64,000 nt of DNA from JAAYCI01 sp964370165 (GTDB lineage: Bacteria; Bacillota; Clostridia; Oscillospirales; Ruminococcaceae). The position numbers and the translations under genes are program-made. Under the pieces are notes generated by a model that ran no database searches, was not told the DNA's origin, and saw only the letters and a list, made by a program, of their open reading frames with translations. Positions within the stretch are counted from its first letter, which is position 1, and each line of letters opens with the position of its first letter. This document shows positions 1-7,966 of this stretch, in pieces. The stretch lies in contig CAYJIG010000005.1 of assembly GCA_964370165.1 (NCBI GenBank), positions 1 through 64,000 on the forward strand. The letters run 5' to 3'.

Positions 1-193
1 ACTAAAAATAGGTTCGCAGAATTTTTTATACCGCCAAAAGTTCTAATAACAAGGAGTTGTGGTGCAGTAAGGCTGCCGCCTTACAAAACGCAATGACGAA
101 GTTTTAGGGCTTTTAGCTAAATAAAAAACGGGTTCGTTTTATATCGGTTTGGCTAAAGGGTGAATAGTCAATATAAATGATATATTGTGGTTT
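1..193. other. Left-edge intergenic DNA with a short hairpin
   Basis: I see no coding frame here. The only visible structure is a perfect 7-bp stem with a 4-base loop at 67-84 (GTAAGGC, TGCC, GCCTTAC). It has no following T-tract on the plus strand and only a weakly A/T-rich flank, so it is a poor terminator candidate. It lies downstream of the minus-strand NYN gene and could mark its 3' end. Confidence 0.4.
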
Positions 194-1039
194 TTATTTA
201 TTTTTCACCATTAGGTTTTTGCCACCACCCGGAATTTGATCGTGACGAGTTTCAAACTGGGCGGTGTAGTCTATTAGCTTGTGCAGTTTCGAAAACCCAT
301 AGTTTCGAGTGTCGAAATCGGCGTATTGACGTCCTAAAATGCTGCCGACTTGAGATAGGGACATAAAGCCTTCTTCGTCGGAGTTTTTGTCTACAATATG
401 CTGGATACGAGTGATGATATCGTCTAGGGGGATATATCCCGACGTTTCGTCATCGGCCAGCTCATGATAGCTCATTTCAACAGAAGGCTCTAAAGGTACC
501 TCGCCGGCTTTTGTTTTGGTGGCGCGTTCGCTTTTAGTCGATTTTTTGGCGGGGGGCTTTGCCTTGGGTTGTTTTTCGGTAATGCTGTGCTGCATCCGTG
601 CTTTCATCAAAACGTCAAGGTATTTAAATGTATCGCAAGCATTTTTGAATGGGGCCGGGGTTTTGCTTTCGCCCATTCCGATAACAAACATTCTGCTTTC
701 GCGCAAACGTGAAGCAAGCCGAGTGAAATCAGAATCTGACGATACAATGCAAAAACCATCGCAGTTACCTGCATATAGTACATCCATGGCGTCTATAATC
801 ATGGCAGAGTCAGAAGCGTTTTTACCTTGAGTATAGCTAAACTGCTGGATAGGCGTTAAGTTGCTTTGAAGCAAGTGTTTTTTCCAGCTACTCATTTCAG
901 AGCTGGTCCAATCGCCATAAATGCGCTTGTAAGCAGGGGTGCCATACGTGCTAAGCTCGTCTAAAATAACTTCGATATATTTAGGGGAAACATTTTCGGC
1001 GTCGATTAACAAAGCTATAATGCGTCCTGTATCTTGCAT
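194..1039 (-). CDS. NYN-domain (LabA/DUF88-like) protein with C-terminal OST-HTH/LOTUS domain
   Basis: The 281-residue product has two parts. Residues about 5-150 form a NYN (PIN-like) nuclease fold with the conserved acidic positions visible in LLIDAENVS, ASDSAMIIDAMD and IVSSDSDFTRLA. After a Lys/Pro/Thr-rich linker (about 155-195), residues about 205-281 (SGYIPLDDIITRI to the end) fit an OST-HTH/LOTUS module. Families with this architecture are predicted RNA-binding ribonucleases; the substrate is unknown. The start at 1039 was preferred over an upstream ATG at 1096 because AAAGGA lies just before it and the family begins with the first beta strand. It is divergent from lepB and appears monocistronic. 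Confidence 0.85.
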   Translation of the reverse strand: MQDTGRIIALLIDAENVSPKYIEVILDELSTYGTPAYKRIYGDWTSSEMSSWKKHLLQSNLTPIQQFSYTQGKNASDSAMIIDAMDVLYAGNCDGFCIVSSDSDFTRLASRLRESRMFVIGMGESKTPAPFKNACDTFKYLDVLMKARMQHSITEKQPKAKPPAKKSTKSERATKTKAGEVPLEPSVEMSYHELADDETSGYIPLDDIITRIQHIVDKNSDEEGFMSLSQVGSILGRQYADFDTRNYGFSKLHKLIDYTAQFETRHDQIPGGGKNLMVKNK

Positions 1040-1074
1040 AAAAACATCCTTTCGAAAACATATAATTTGTCTAA

Positions 1075-1104
1075 AGTATATCATAATATACAGCAAATAG
1101 GCAA
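1075..1104 (-). promoter_or_regulatory. Probable sigma-A promoter of the NYN gene
   Basis: Reading the minus strand there is TTGCCT (1099-1104) and TATACT (1075-1080) separated by 18 bp, about 36 bp upstream of the chosen start at 1039. Element quality is moderate. Confidence 0.45.
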
Positions 1105-1141
1105 AGGGGAATATAATTATATCATAAAAATTTCGCTCGGC

Positions 1142-1170
1142 TTGCGATGGAATAAGTAAAATGATATACT
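1142..1170 (+). promoter_or_regulatory. Probable sigma-A promoter of lepB
   Basis: TTGCGA at 1142-1147 and TATACT at 1165-1170 are separated by exactly 17 bp. They lie 71 bp upstream of the lepB start and back to back with the promoter of the divergent NYN gene. Confidence 0.55.
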
Positions 1171-1241
1171 AACGGAATAGGAAATATCGGTACACTGGGT
1201 TTGTAATAAGCAAATAATTCCCTAATGAAAGGGTATAGTGC

Positions 1242-1802
1242 ATGGAGATCAATCAAGACGAAGTAGAAGTAAAAGATAAAAGAAAAGAAAGAATAGCCCT
1301 GATAAAAGAATGGATATGGACACTGGTGTTAGCGGTTGGCATATCTATAGTGCTTACGCAGGTGGTGTTTTTGAATGCAGTGGTGTTGAGCGCATCCATG
1401 GAAGACACTGTCATGACAGGCGATAGGCTGCTGGGCCTTAGGATGGCTTATTGGATTGATTCGCCACAGCGAGGCGATGTGGTGGTTTTTAGATATCCCG
1501 ATAACAAAGACACCCTTTATGTGAAACGTGTGGTTGGTCTACCGGGCGACGAGATAAACATTCAAAACGGAAATGTATATATAAACGGCGAAATAAATGA
1601 GGAAATCAATATATATGCAAGCGGCGAAACATTTGCAGACCAAGGACCGTGGACAGTGCCGCAAGACTCGTACTTTATGATGGGAGACAACAGAGAACAT
1701 TCGTGGGACTCGAGGTATTGGGATACGCCGTTTGTGCCAAAAGAAGATATACTTAGCAAGGTGTTTGTGCGGATATATCCAAACCCCGGGATGATAAAAT
1801 AA
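1242..1802 (+). CDS. lepB: Signal peptidase I
   Basis: Membrane-anchored serine protease that removes signal peptides from Sec/Tat-exported proteins. The 186-residue product has a short charged cytoplasmic N terminus, one membrane segment (about 24-45), the catalytic serine in SASMEDT (Ser52), the catalytic lysine in YVKRVVGLPGD (Lys95), and the box-E region MGDNREHSWDSR. The length is normal for Gram-positive SipS-type enzymes. The gene starts an apparent plus-strand run with the methyltransferase and GNAT genes behind it (gaps of 40 and 17 bp), although those have no obvious link to protein export. Confidence 0.95.
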   Translation: MEINQDEVEVKDKRKERIALIKEWIWTLVLAVGISIVLTQVVFLNAVVLSASMEDTVMTGDRLLGLRMAYWIDSPQRGDVVVFRYPDNKDTLYVKRVVGLPGDEINIQNGNVYINGEINEEINIYASGETFADQGPWTVPQDSYFMMGDNREHSWDSRYWDTPFVPKEDILSKVFVRIYPNPGMIK

Positions 1803-1842
1803 CAAGTTTTCAAATGCCTAAAAACGAGGTGAAGTGAGACTT

Positions 1843-2619
1843 ATGGAGCACTTAAAAGACCTTTGCCACTTTTATGAAAATGAGGGTGACGAGCGCCTGC
1901 GACTGCATAAAGACAGCATACAGCACCTGGAATTTTTGACGGCGACAAAATATATAGAAAAAGCACTGGGCGAAAACTCGGCAGTGCTGGACAGTTGCGC
2001 CGGCAGTGGGGTGTATGCGTTTTACTTGGCTGAAAAAGGACACCGTGTGACAGCAGGGGACATCGTAGGGCATAACGTGGCGCTGATACGTGAAAAAAAT
2101 AAACATGAAAAAAGCTTGCAAGCGGTGGAAGAAATGGACGCGCGCAAGCTTTCGATGTATCAAGATAGCAGTTTTGATGCGGTGCTTTGCATGGGTGCTT
2201 TATATCATTTGCATAAAAAAGAAGATAGGCGTAAAGTGATAGGCGAAAGCCTGCGTGTGCTGAAGCCCGGCGGAGTGCTGGCGTGTACATACATGAACAG
2301 GTACGCTGTTATCATGAACAATATCGGAAAAGATTTTGAAAATATAGAAGATGCGCTGCAGTTTTCAAAAAATGGAACAGAAGGTATATATTATGCCGAT
2401 ACACCGACGAATATAGAAAAGTGGTTGGCGGAGTATCCTATCGAAAAGCAGATGCATGTTCCGCTGGATGGCATGACATATTTTATGACGCATACGACAG
2501 GGATACTTCAAAGCAATGAGGCGTTTGAGCGGTGGAAAAAATATCATTTTGCCGTGTGTGAAGACGAAAGTCTACTGGGAAGCAGTTATCACAACATGTA
2601 TATTGCAAAAAAGCTGTAG
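1843..2619 (+). CDS. Class I SAM-dependent methyltransferase
   Basis: The 258-residue product carries a Rossmann methyltransferase fold: motif I is VLDSCAGSGVYAFYLAEKG, the acidic post-motif position is in VTAGDIV, and motif IV/post region is FDAVLCMGALYHL followed by LRVLKPGGVL. This is a Methyltransf_11/25-like small-molecule type; the substrate cannot be read. A GTG at 1834 gives a longer frame but would sit inside the GAGGTGAAG ribosome binding site. The ATG at 1843 leaves about 11 bp of spacing and is preferred. Followed after 17 bp by a GNAT acetyltransferase. Confidence 0.85.
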   Translation: MEHLKDLCHFYENEGDERLRLHKDSIQHLEFLTATKYIEKALGENSAVLDSCAGSGVYAFYLAEKGHRVTAGDIVGHNVALIREKNKHEKSLQAVEEMDARKLSMYQDSSFDAVLCMGALYHLHKKEDRRKVIGESLRVLKPGGVLACTYMNRYAVIMNNIGKDFENIEDALQFSKNGTEGIYYADTPTNIEKWLAEYPIEKQMHVPLDGMTYFMTHTTGILQSNEAFERWKKYHFAVCEDESLLGSSYHNMYIAKKL

Positions 2620-2636
2620 GGTATAGGGGAAATACC

Positions 2637-3182
2637 ATGGAAAACGGCATCAGGACGGTGGATATTGACGACAGTGCAGATATTTTGAGGATATACTCGC
2701 ATTATATTTTGAACACGGCATATACGTTTGAGGTAGATGTGCCGACGATATCACAGTTCACAAAAAGAGTGGCGGAAATAAGCAGGGAGTATCCGTTTAT
2801 AGTATATGTTAAAGACGGAAAAACCGTGGGGTATGCATATGCGTCTAAGCATAAAGAAAGGGCTGCGTATTGCTATGATGTAGATGTGTCGGTGTATCTT
2901 GATACAGAGTATTTGGGCGCAGGTATCGGCACAAAACTGTATGACATGTTGATTGAAATGCTGAAAAAGCAAGGGTTTTATAACGCGTATGCCGGAATTA
3001 CCGTGCCGAATGAACGAAGCGTGGAACTACATAAAAAATATGGGTTTGAAGACATAGGTGTTTTCAAAAAAACAGGATATAAGTTTAATAAATGGTACGG
3101 CGTTCAATGGATGGGAAAAGCTCTTCAAGACTATGGTGCCCAACCAAAAAAGATATTGCCTGTCGGAAAAATAAAGCTTTAG
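2637..3182 (+). CDS. GNAT acetyltransferase, phosphinothricin/MnaT-like
   Basis: The 181-residue product is a single-domain GNAT enzyme transferring an acetyl group from acetyl-CoA to an amine. The signature is the acetyl-CoA loop LDTEYLGAGIGTKLYD followed by GITVPNERSVELHKKYGF, and the N-terminal pattern (DSADILRIYSHYI, AYTFEV) resembles the phosphinothricin/methionine sulfoximine acetyltransferase group. Actual resistance to those compounds should not be inferred; the native substrate may be an amino acid analogue. AGGGGAAAT precedes the ATG. A terminator follows directly, closing the lepB-methyltransferase-GNAT run. Confidence 0.85.
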   Translation: MENGIRTVDIDDSADILRIYSHYILNTAYTFEVDVPTISQFTKRVAEISREYPFIVYVKDGKTVGYAYASKHKERAAYCYDVDVSVYLDTEYLGAGIGTKLYDMLIEMLKKQGFYNAYAGITVPNERSVELHKKYGFEDIGVFKKTGYKFNKWYGVQWMGKALQDYGAQPKKILPVGKIKL

Positions 3183-3193
3183 CAAATAAGAAG

Positions 3194-3226
3194 TCGCAGA
3201 CGTGAAAACTCACATCTGCGATTTTT
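3194..3226 (+). terminator. Rho-independent terminator after the GNAT gene
   Basis: A hairpin TCGCAGA-c-GTG / CAC-a-TCTGCGA with a six-base loop is followed by TTTTTG. It separates the plus-strand GNAT gene from the convergent minus-strand SnoaL-like gene. The other side is only modestly T-rich on the minus strand, so bidirectional use is possible but weaker. Confidence 0.8.
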
Positions 3227-3235
3227 GTTTTATGA

Positions 3236-3589
3236 TTATTCAATAGGTAGTCCGTTAAGCTTTAAAAAACTTAGTTTATCCATGTATCCACGCTGAAAAA
3301 TGATTTTCGAGTCTACCACATGGAAAAAACCACAGCCTCTGAATCCTTTAGGGTCTTTCCATTCCATTATGGCCCATTCGCCGTCTTCAAAGATGTTTTC
3401 AGGGATGCACACCATTGTGGCCAGTGCAAACTCTTCCTTGAAACGCTGGTAGATAGCCATTTTACCGACTACAGGATCTGTCACAACCTGATGGTTTACA
3501 GCGTCTTCTGCATAAAGCTCAGATAATGCTTTGGCATCGGCGTTGTTGAAAGCGTCAATCCACATGAGCAGTGTTTCTTTTGGTGTCAT
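3236..3589 (-). CDS. SnoaL/NTF2-like fold protein
   Basis: The 117-residue product looks like a small alpha+beta barrel of the SnoaL/ketosteroid-isomerase (NTF2-like) superfamily: an N-terminal helix pair (TPKETLLMWIDAFNNADA), ALSELYAEDAVNH typical of this fold, then a curved sheet ending GCGFFHVVDSKIIFQRGYMDKL. Members are enzymes or ligand-binding proteins; function is not predictable. A strong GGAGG precedes the ATG. It is the last gene of the polA-rimI-tsaD-yfhO-thioesterase run, 18 bp after the thioesterase. Confidence 0.75.
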   Translation of the reverse strand: MTPKETLLMWIDAFNNADAKALSELYAEDAVNHQVVTDPVVGKMAIYQRFKEEFALATMVCIPENIFEDGEWAIMEWKDPKGFRGCGFFHVVDSKIIFQRGYMDKLSFLKLNGLPIE

Positions 3590-3607
3590 GCTAATGCCTC
3601 CGTGTAC

Positions 3608-4075
3608 TTAATAATGCTCTTTACGGCGCATTTTGCGTAAATCATAACGTTTTTGGCCGGCTTCCCACTCGAGGCGTTCTTCGTCGGTAGAAAGCTCCAG
3701 CGACGGCACAGGCACAGGCGTGCCGTCCTTATCGGTGGCAACAAACACGATATATGCTTTGTTTATTTTTTTTCGAGAGCCGTCGGCTTGGGCTATGTAA
3801 GTGTCCACTTTTACTTCCATTGATGTGGTGCCGGTGTATGTAATGCATCCGTCTAAAACCAGCAAGTCGCCTAGAAAGGCAGGCGCGCGGAAAATGAGCG
3901 AGTCCACAGCGGCGGTGGTGACAATTGAGCCGGAATGCCTATAGGCCACTATCCCGGCAAGCTCGTCAATCCATTGCATTAATGTGCCACCAAACAAACG
4001 TCCTTCGCTGTTTAGATGTTGATACCGTAAAAGACGAGTGATTTCAGTCTTTGAATATGCTATGCTTTTTTTCAT
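3608..4075 (-). CDS. Acyl-CoA thioesterase (hotdog fold, YciA/BFIT type)
   Basis: The 155-residue product hydrolyses acyl-CoA thioesters by family assignment. The hotdog helix is visible in NSEGRLFGGTLMQWIDELAG, where the GG and the acidic D/E positions match the acyl-CoA hydrolase 4HBT family, and VDSLIFRAPAFLGDLLVL follows. The frame continues upstream to 4153, but the ATG at 4075 follows GACAGGAGC at proper spacing and matches family N termini, so the shorter form is chosen. It lies 13 bp after yfhO. Chain-length specificity is unknown. Confidence 0.85.
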   Translation of the reverse strand: MKKSIAYSKTEITRLLRYQHLNSEGRLFGGTLMQWIDELAGIVAYRHSGSIVTTAAVDSLIFRAPAFLGDLLVLDGCITYTGTTSMEVKVDTYIAQADGSRKKINKAYIVFVATDKDGTPVPVPSLELSTDEERLEWEAGQKRYDLRKMRRKEHY

Positions 4076-4088
4076 AAAATGCTCCTGT

Positions 4089-6410
4089 CTAAGTGGGTTT
4101 ATTGAAGCGGATATGACGTGCTTTTTTATAGCGAGGCATGATACAAAAAACAAAAAGACATAAAAGTCCGATAATGCTTAAAGCAATGCCTAAAATACCA
4201 CCCGGCGGAAAATATGAAAGGGTGATAGTGGAATCGCCTTGTGGGCAAGATGCCGCCATCAAGCCATAGTCGGCTTGGATTAAGTCCGCAGGCTCGCCGT
4301 TTATTTCGCATCGCCAGCCGGTGTCGTAGGGTAGAGTTATAAGAATCATACCATCATTTGGCATGGATATATTGGCGCTAACATGGGCGCTTTTGGCAGT
4401 GACATCGGTGGCAGACATGCTTTTTCGTGCGGCGATGCCGTTTTCATATGTAAGGGTATCAGCCGAGGATAAAACATTCATTGACGGCGTAGCGGACTGG
4501 GTATCGGAAAGAACTATGCCGTGTAGCATAGCGATACTTTTTTCAGGGTTTGAAAGAGTGTCGGCGTCGGCTTGTGACATGACGGAATCAAAGCCTATTA
4601 TAAGCGGTAGTGCATCTTCGTTTTTCAAAACTGAAAACGGAGTAGACTCTGCAAAAAGGGTGAGGTTTGGAAGTGGGTATGCGGCAGGATCAGCCACAGG
4701 AGACAGCAAATATTCCACGCCGAGAAGGCTCCAAAGACCTACCTCGTCAAACTCTATACGTGAAATTGAGGTTCGGTTGCGACCGAAAGCTTCTTGTAGG
4801 CTGAAGATACCGCCGGGTAAAGTGGAGTTGAAACTAAACGGGCTACCATGGTCAAAATACGTGTTTGAAACATTTGGCGCATATATGCGATAGTTACCCG
4901 ACGGCAGGGGAGTGTTTTCGCCGGCATAAATGGTGTTTTGGGCGAGCACAGGCAAAGGGCCATAGTCCGCCTTTGCGATTTGCTGGTTGAAAAAGATATT
5001 CAGGCCGGCCGTGCCAAAGCCGAAAAGTGCTACCACAACCACTAATATACGCGGACAATTTCGCCAAAAAATACGTGATGTGGCGGTAAATACAAGGCCG
5101 GCGGCTGATATTATCAATAGAAAGATTAAAAGCGGTAAGTGGATGATGGTGGAGGGGTTTTGAAAATATACCTGCCATGCCACCATACAAACCGTGAAAA
5201 CAGCCGCAAGGCCACCGTATAAAAAGAAGCCTTTTTTAATAGAGATGCTTTCATCTTCAAGCACTTGTACTGTGGCTAAAACGGCGCACAGAACAGGCAT
5301 GTATAGCCATCTGGTGTAATAAGTGCCGTTGAATGCATTGAAGGCACTGTTTAAAATCGGAATAAAAAGGCAAATGGCGCACACCAGTAAAATGCCACGT
5401 AGCCAGTTTTTGCGCCGATGTATCAAAAATGCAAACACAAATACCAGCCCAAACATCGGAAGGTATAGCTCCGGCGAGGTTGCGTCGGGGTTTGTCATTA
5501 AAGTGTTTTGGTGCATCACCTCGGCAGGCAAAACCATGCTGCGGAATAGCTCGAAGTATTGGTGCGGGGTGTAAAGTATCCACTCTGTGCCAAAAGAAAG
5601 CATGCTACCCACACGTGGATTGGCAGTGAGCGAGTACACAAAAGGAACAAGTAAAAAACCTGACAAAGCCACGCCACACACAGCTTCCAGCGCTAAAAAC
5701 AAAAACTCTTTTATGGATATGCGATAAACTTTATACGCCAGCTTTATAAAAAAGTAAACTATCATAAACACCGCTGTGCCGAAAAAAAGCGGAGGATTCA
5801 CCAAAATGTTAAGGCAGACGGACACAGCGAAAAGCCCGAACTTTTTTGTTTCGATAAGCCTGTCCATGGCGTATGGTAAAAGAGGAAAAAGAGCATATAC
5901 ATCGGCGAAAGGAAAGACGAGGTTTGTTACCCAAAATCCTGAAAATGTATAAAGTATGCTTGCGCATAAGGCGGATAGATCGGTTTTTGTGTGGCGACGT
6001 ATCCAAAGATAAGAAAAAAGCCCGCCTACGGCAAACTTTAGCATCAAAGCAGGCGCCATTAAATAAGGTGTGATGCTATGTGGAAAAATAAGGTAAAAAA
6101 GGGTAAATACACTGCCGAGGTTATACCAAGAATAGCTTTCGATAATACCTGTGCCGAGATCCATGTTGAAATCGTATAAAAAATCCCCGTTGTGCAAAAG
6201 GCTTACCACTTGTTGTGCCAAAGGGATTTGCTGGGTTACTTGGTCGTTAGAAACATAAAATATGCCACCTGCGGCGATGGTGAACGGCAGAATAAAAGCC
6301 GCCGCAAGAAAAAATGACGTGAGGAATGCAGTAAGTTTCGGGCGAGATAGCGTTGTGCCGTATTTACCGCTGGGAGAAAACGCAGAAATGGCGGAAGAAA
6401 AGCGATTCAT
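4089..6410 (-). CDS. YfhO-family multi-pass membrane glycosyltransferase (GT-C type), copy 1
   Basis: The 773-residue product is a polytopic protein of the YfhO family. Characterised Bacillus and Listeria relatives are GT-C-type enzymes that decorate lipoteichoic acid with sugars from undecaprenyl-phosphate donors. Visible here are a first membrane segment (about 28-50), an extracytoplasmic Asp in FYVSNDQVTQQIPL (Asp56) as expected for the GT-C acceptor/metal site, about a dozen further hydrophobic segments up to about 470, a large outside domain (about 490-735) and a last membrane helix. The start ATG overlaps the tsaD stop by one base (TAATG), showing translational coupling. A second, longer paralogue lies at 12394-15147. 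No CsbB-like donor synthase is in the window. Confidence 0.8.
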   Translation of the reverse strand: MNRFSSAISAFSPSGKYGTTLSRPKLTAFLTSFFLAAAFILPFTIAAGGIFYVSNDQVTQQIPLAQQVVSLLHNGDFLYDFNMDLGTGIIESYSWYNLGSVFTLFYLIFPHSITPYLMAPALMLKFAVGGLFSYLWIRRHTKTDLSALCASILYTFSGFWVTNLVFPFADVYALFPLLPYAMDRLIETKKFGLFAVSVCLNILVNPPLFFGTAVFMIVYFFIKLAYKVYRISIKEFLFLALEAVCGVALSGFLLVPFVYSLTANPRVGSMLSFGTEWILYTPHQYFELFRSMVLPAEVMHQNTLMTNPDATSPELYLPMFGLVFVFAFLIHRRKNWLRGILLVCAICLFIPILNSAFNAFNGTYYTRWLYMPVLCAVLATVQVLEDESISIKKGFFLYGGLAAVFTVCMVAWQVYFQNPSTIIHLPLLIFLLIISAAGLVFTATSRIFWRNCPRILVVVVALFGFGTAGLNIFFNQQIAKADYGPLPVLAQNTIYAGENTPLPSGNYRIYAPNVSNTYFDHGSPFSFNSTLPGGIFSLQEAFGRNRTSISRIEFDEVGLWSLLGVEYLLSPVADPAAYPLPNLTLFAESTPFSVLKNEDALPLIIGFDSVMSQADADTLSNPEKSIAMLHGIVLSDTQSATPSMNVLSSADTLTYENGIAARKSMSATDVTAKSAHVSANISMPNDGMILITLPYDTGWRCEINGEPADLIQADYGLMAASCPQGDSTITLSYFPPGGILGIALSIIGLLCLFVFCIMPRYKKARHIRFNKPT

Positions 6411-7423
6411 TATGAAAAATCCTCCTCCATTGGCCAGCCGGCATAAGCGTTCAGGTCGGCGTCTGCCGTGTGGCCTGCGAGATACTCAAAATATCCCTGA
6501 CAAGCAATCATGGCGGCATTGTCGCCGGTGTAAACTTGTTCGGCCAAAAAGCAAGAAAGATTTTCGTCGCCGGCTTTTTTTGTTATTTTGTCACGAAGCA
6601 GCTTGTTTGCGGCAACACCACCTGCAAGCGCTACGGCAGTAGCCGAGGTATCTTTTGCGGCGGAAAACAAAGTGTCGACTAAAATATCGGATACTTTTTC
6701 TTGGAAACAAGCCGCCAGCGAAAAAACATCCAGGTCATCGCCCTTCATGTCGGCAGTGTTTTTTATGTTTAGTGCGGCGGTTTTTAGGCCTGAAAACGAA
6801 ACGTCATAAGGGCCGGATACTTTCGGTGTGGGTAGCTTGTATAAGGTTTTGTCGCCTTTTAAAGCGGCTTTTGCAATAGCAGGGCCGCCGGGATAGCCCA
6901 GGCCCAGTGTTCTTGCCACTTTGTCGAAAGCTTCGCCGGCGGCGTCGTCCACCGTGCGGCCCAGTACCGTGAAATGGGTGTAGCTTTCAACAGACACAAA
7001 ATGGCAATGTCCACCGCTGGCAACAAGACACAAAAATGGTGGCGAAAGAGTAGGATGGCTTAAATAAAGCGATGCCACATGGCCACGCAAGTGATGAACG
7101 GGAACAAGCGGCTTTGCAAATGAAAAGGCAAGGCCTTTGGCAAAGTTCACGCCAACAAGAAGCGCGCCTATCAGCCCGGGCGCGGCAGTGACGGCTATGG
7201 CGTCTATATCCTTTGGCGACAAACCAGCGTCTGTAAACGCTTTTTCTACAACTGCACTGATGTGCTCTATATGCCGGCGTGAGGCAATCTCGGGCACAAT
7301 ACCACCGTAGAGTGCTTGTTCTTCTACGCTGGAGGAAATAGCATTTGATAAAACCGTGCGTCCATCTTTTACAATGGCGGCGGCGGTTTCGTCACAGCTG
7401 GTTTCAATGCCGAGTACAATCAT
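6410..7423 (-). CDS. tsaD: tRNA N6-adenosine threonylcarbamoyltransferase TsaD
   Basis: The 337-residue product transfers threonylcarbamoyl from TC-AMP to A37 of ANN-decoding tRNAs, together with TsaB and TsaE. It is an ASKHA-fold protein beginning MIVLGIETSCDETA, with metal-binding His in VHHLRGHVA (His111 and His115) and the Asp of YTGDNAAMIA near residue 310. It follows rimI by 41 bp and is coupled to yfhO. The usual tsaB and tsaE partners are not in this window. The Shine-Dalgarno AAAGGA is about 12 bp from the ATG, longer than optimum. Confidence 0.96.
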   Translation of the reverse strand: MIVLGIETSCDETAAAIVKDGRTVLSNAISSSVEEQALYGGIVPEIASRRHIEHISAVVEKAFTDAGLSPKDIDAIAVTAAPGLIGALLVGVNFAKGLAFSFAKPLVPVHHLRGHVASLYLSHPTLSPPFLCLVASGGHCHFVSVESYTHFTVLGRTVDDAAGEAFDKVARTLGLGYPGGPAIAKAALKGDKTLYKLPTPKVSGPYDVSFSGLKTAALNIKNTADMKGDDLDVFSLAACFQEKVSDILVDTLFSAAKDTSATAVALAGGVAANKLLRDKITKKAGDENLSCFLAEQVYTGDNAAMIACQGYFEYLAGHTADADLNAYAGWPMEEDFS

Positions 7424-7464
7424 ATAAAATGCAGTTCCTTTCTGGTTTTTAAAAGCATATATAA

Positions 7465-7908
7465 TTACAGGCTGGTGCCCATTAGTAGACCGTCTTCGGT
7501 GGGGTTATTGTACATGTTAGGACGATTTGATAAAACTTTAAAGCCTAAATCTTGATACAATGCGATGGCGGCATTGTTACTTTGACGCACCTCTAAAAGA
7601 CAGCGAGAGATATCAAAAAGCATAAGCTCTTGCAATGCATGAAGTATAAGAGCCTTGGCGATGCCTCTGCGGCGGTAACGTGGGTGCACCGCTATCAGCT
7701 GTAAATCCACACTTTCAGGCACGGCCAAAAAACAAGCAAAAGCTACAGGAACGCCTTTGCGCAAAGCTACATAATTCCAGCAGCTGAGGTTGCTTAGGTT
7801 GGTTTTCAGGCCGTCGATTGTCCATGGGTCGGGTGCGCTTGCGGCAATATCGGCACATTCAGACAGCATGGCGGTTGTCATGGGTGAAAATGTGATACTT
7901 TCCAGCAT
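7465..7908 (-). CDS. rimI: Ribosomal protein S18-alanine N-acetyltransferase RimI
   Basis: A 147-residue single-domain GNAT enzyme. The acetyl-CoA pyrophosphate loop is HPRYRRRGIAKALI and the C-terminal block is EVRQSNNAAIALYQDLGFK, which is the pattern of RimI. Its position directly upstream of tsaD agrees with the common Firmicute tsaE-tsaB-rimI-tsaD order, here reduced to rimI-tsaD. By family it acetylates the N terminus of S18; the exact protein target in this organism is inferred. GAGGAT precedes the ATG. Confidence 0.85.
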   Translation of the reverse strand: MLESITFSPMTTAMLSECADIAASAPDPWTIDGLKTNLSNLSCWNYVALRKGVPVAFACFLAVPESVDLQLIAVHPRYRRRGIAKALILHALQELMLFDISRCLLEVRQSNNAAIALYQDLGFKVLSNRPNMYNNPTEDGLLMGTSL

Positions 7909-7966
7909 AAGATATCATCCTCGCTTTTGATGAATTTTACTATAGTGAAAATACCTCTCGTTTGGC

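Noticed and set aside
1..193. Miniature inverted-repeat element or attC-like site at the left edge
   Set aside because: Just one 7-bp hairpin, no target duplication, no second copy seen in the window.
1834..1836. GTG start of the methyltransferase
   Set aside because: It lies inside or directly against the GAGGTGAAG ribosome site; ATG 1843 is better placed.
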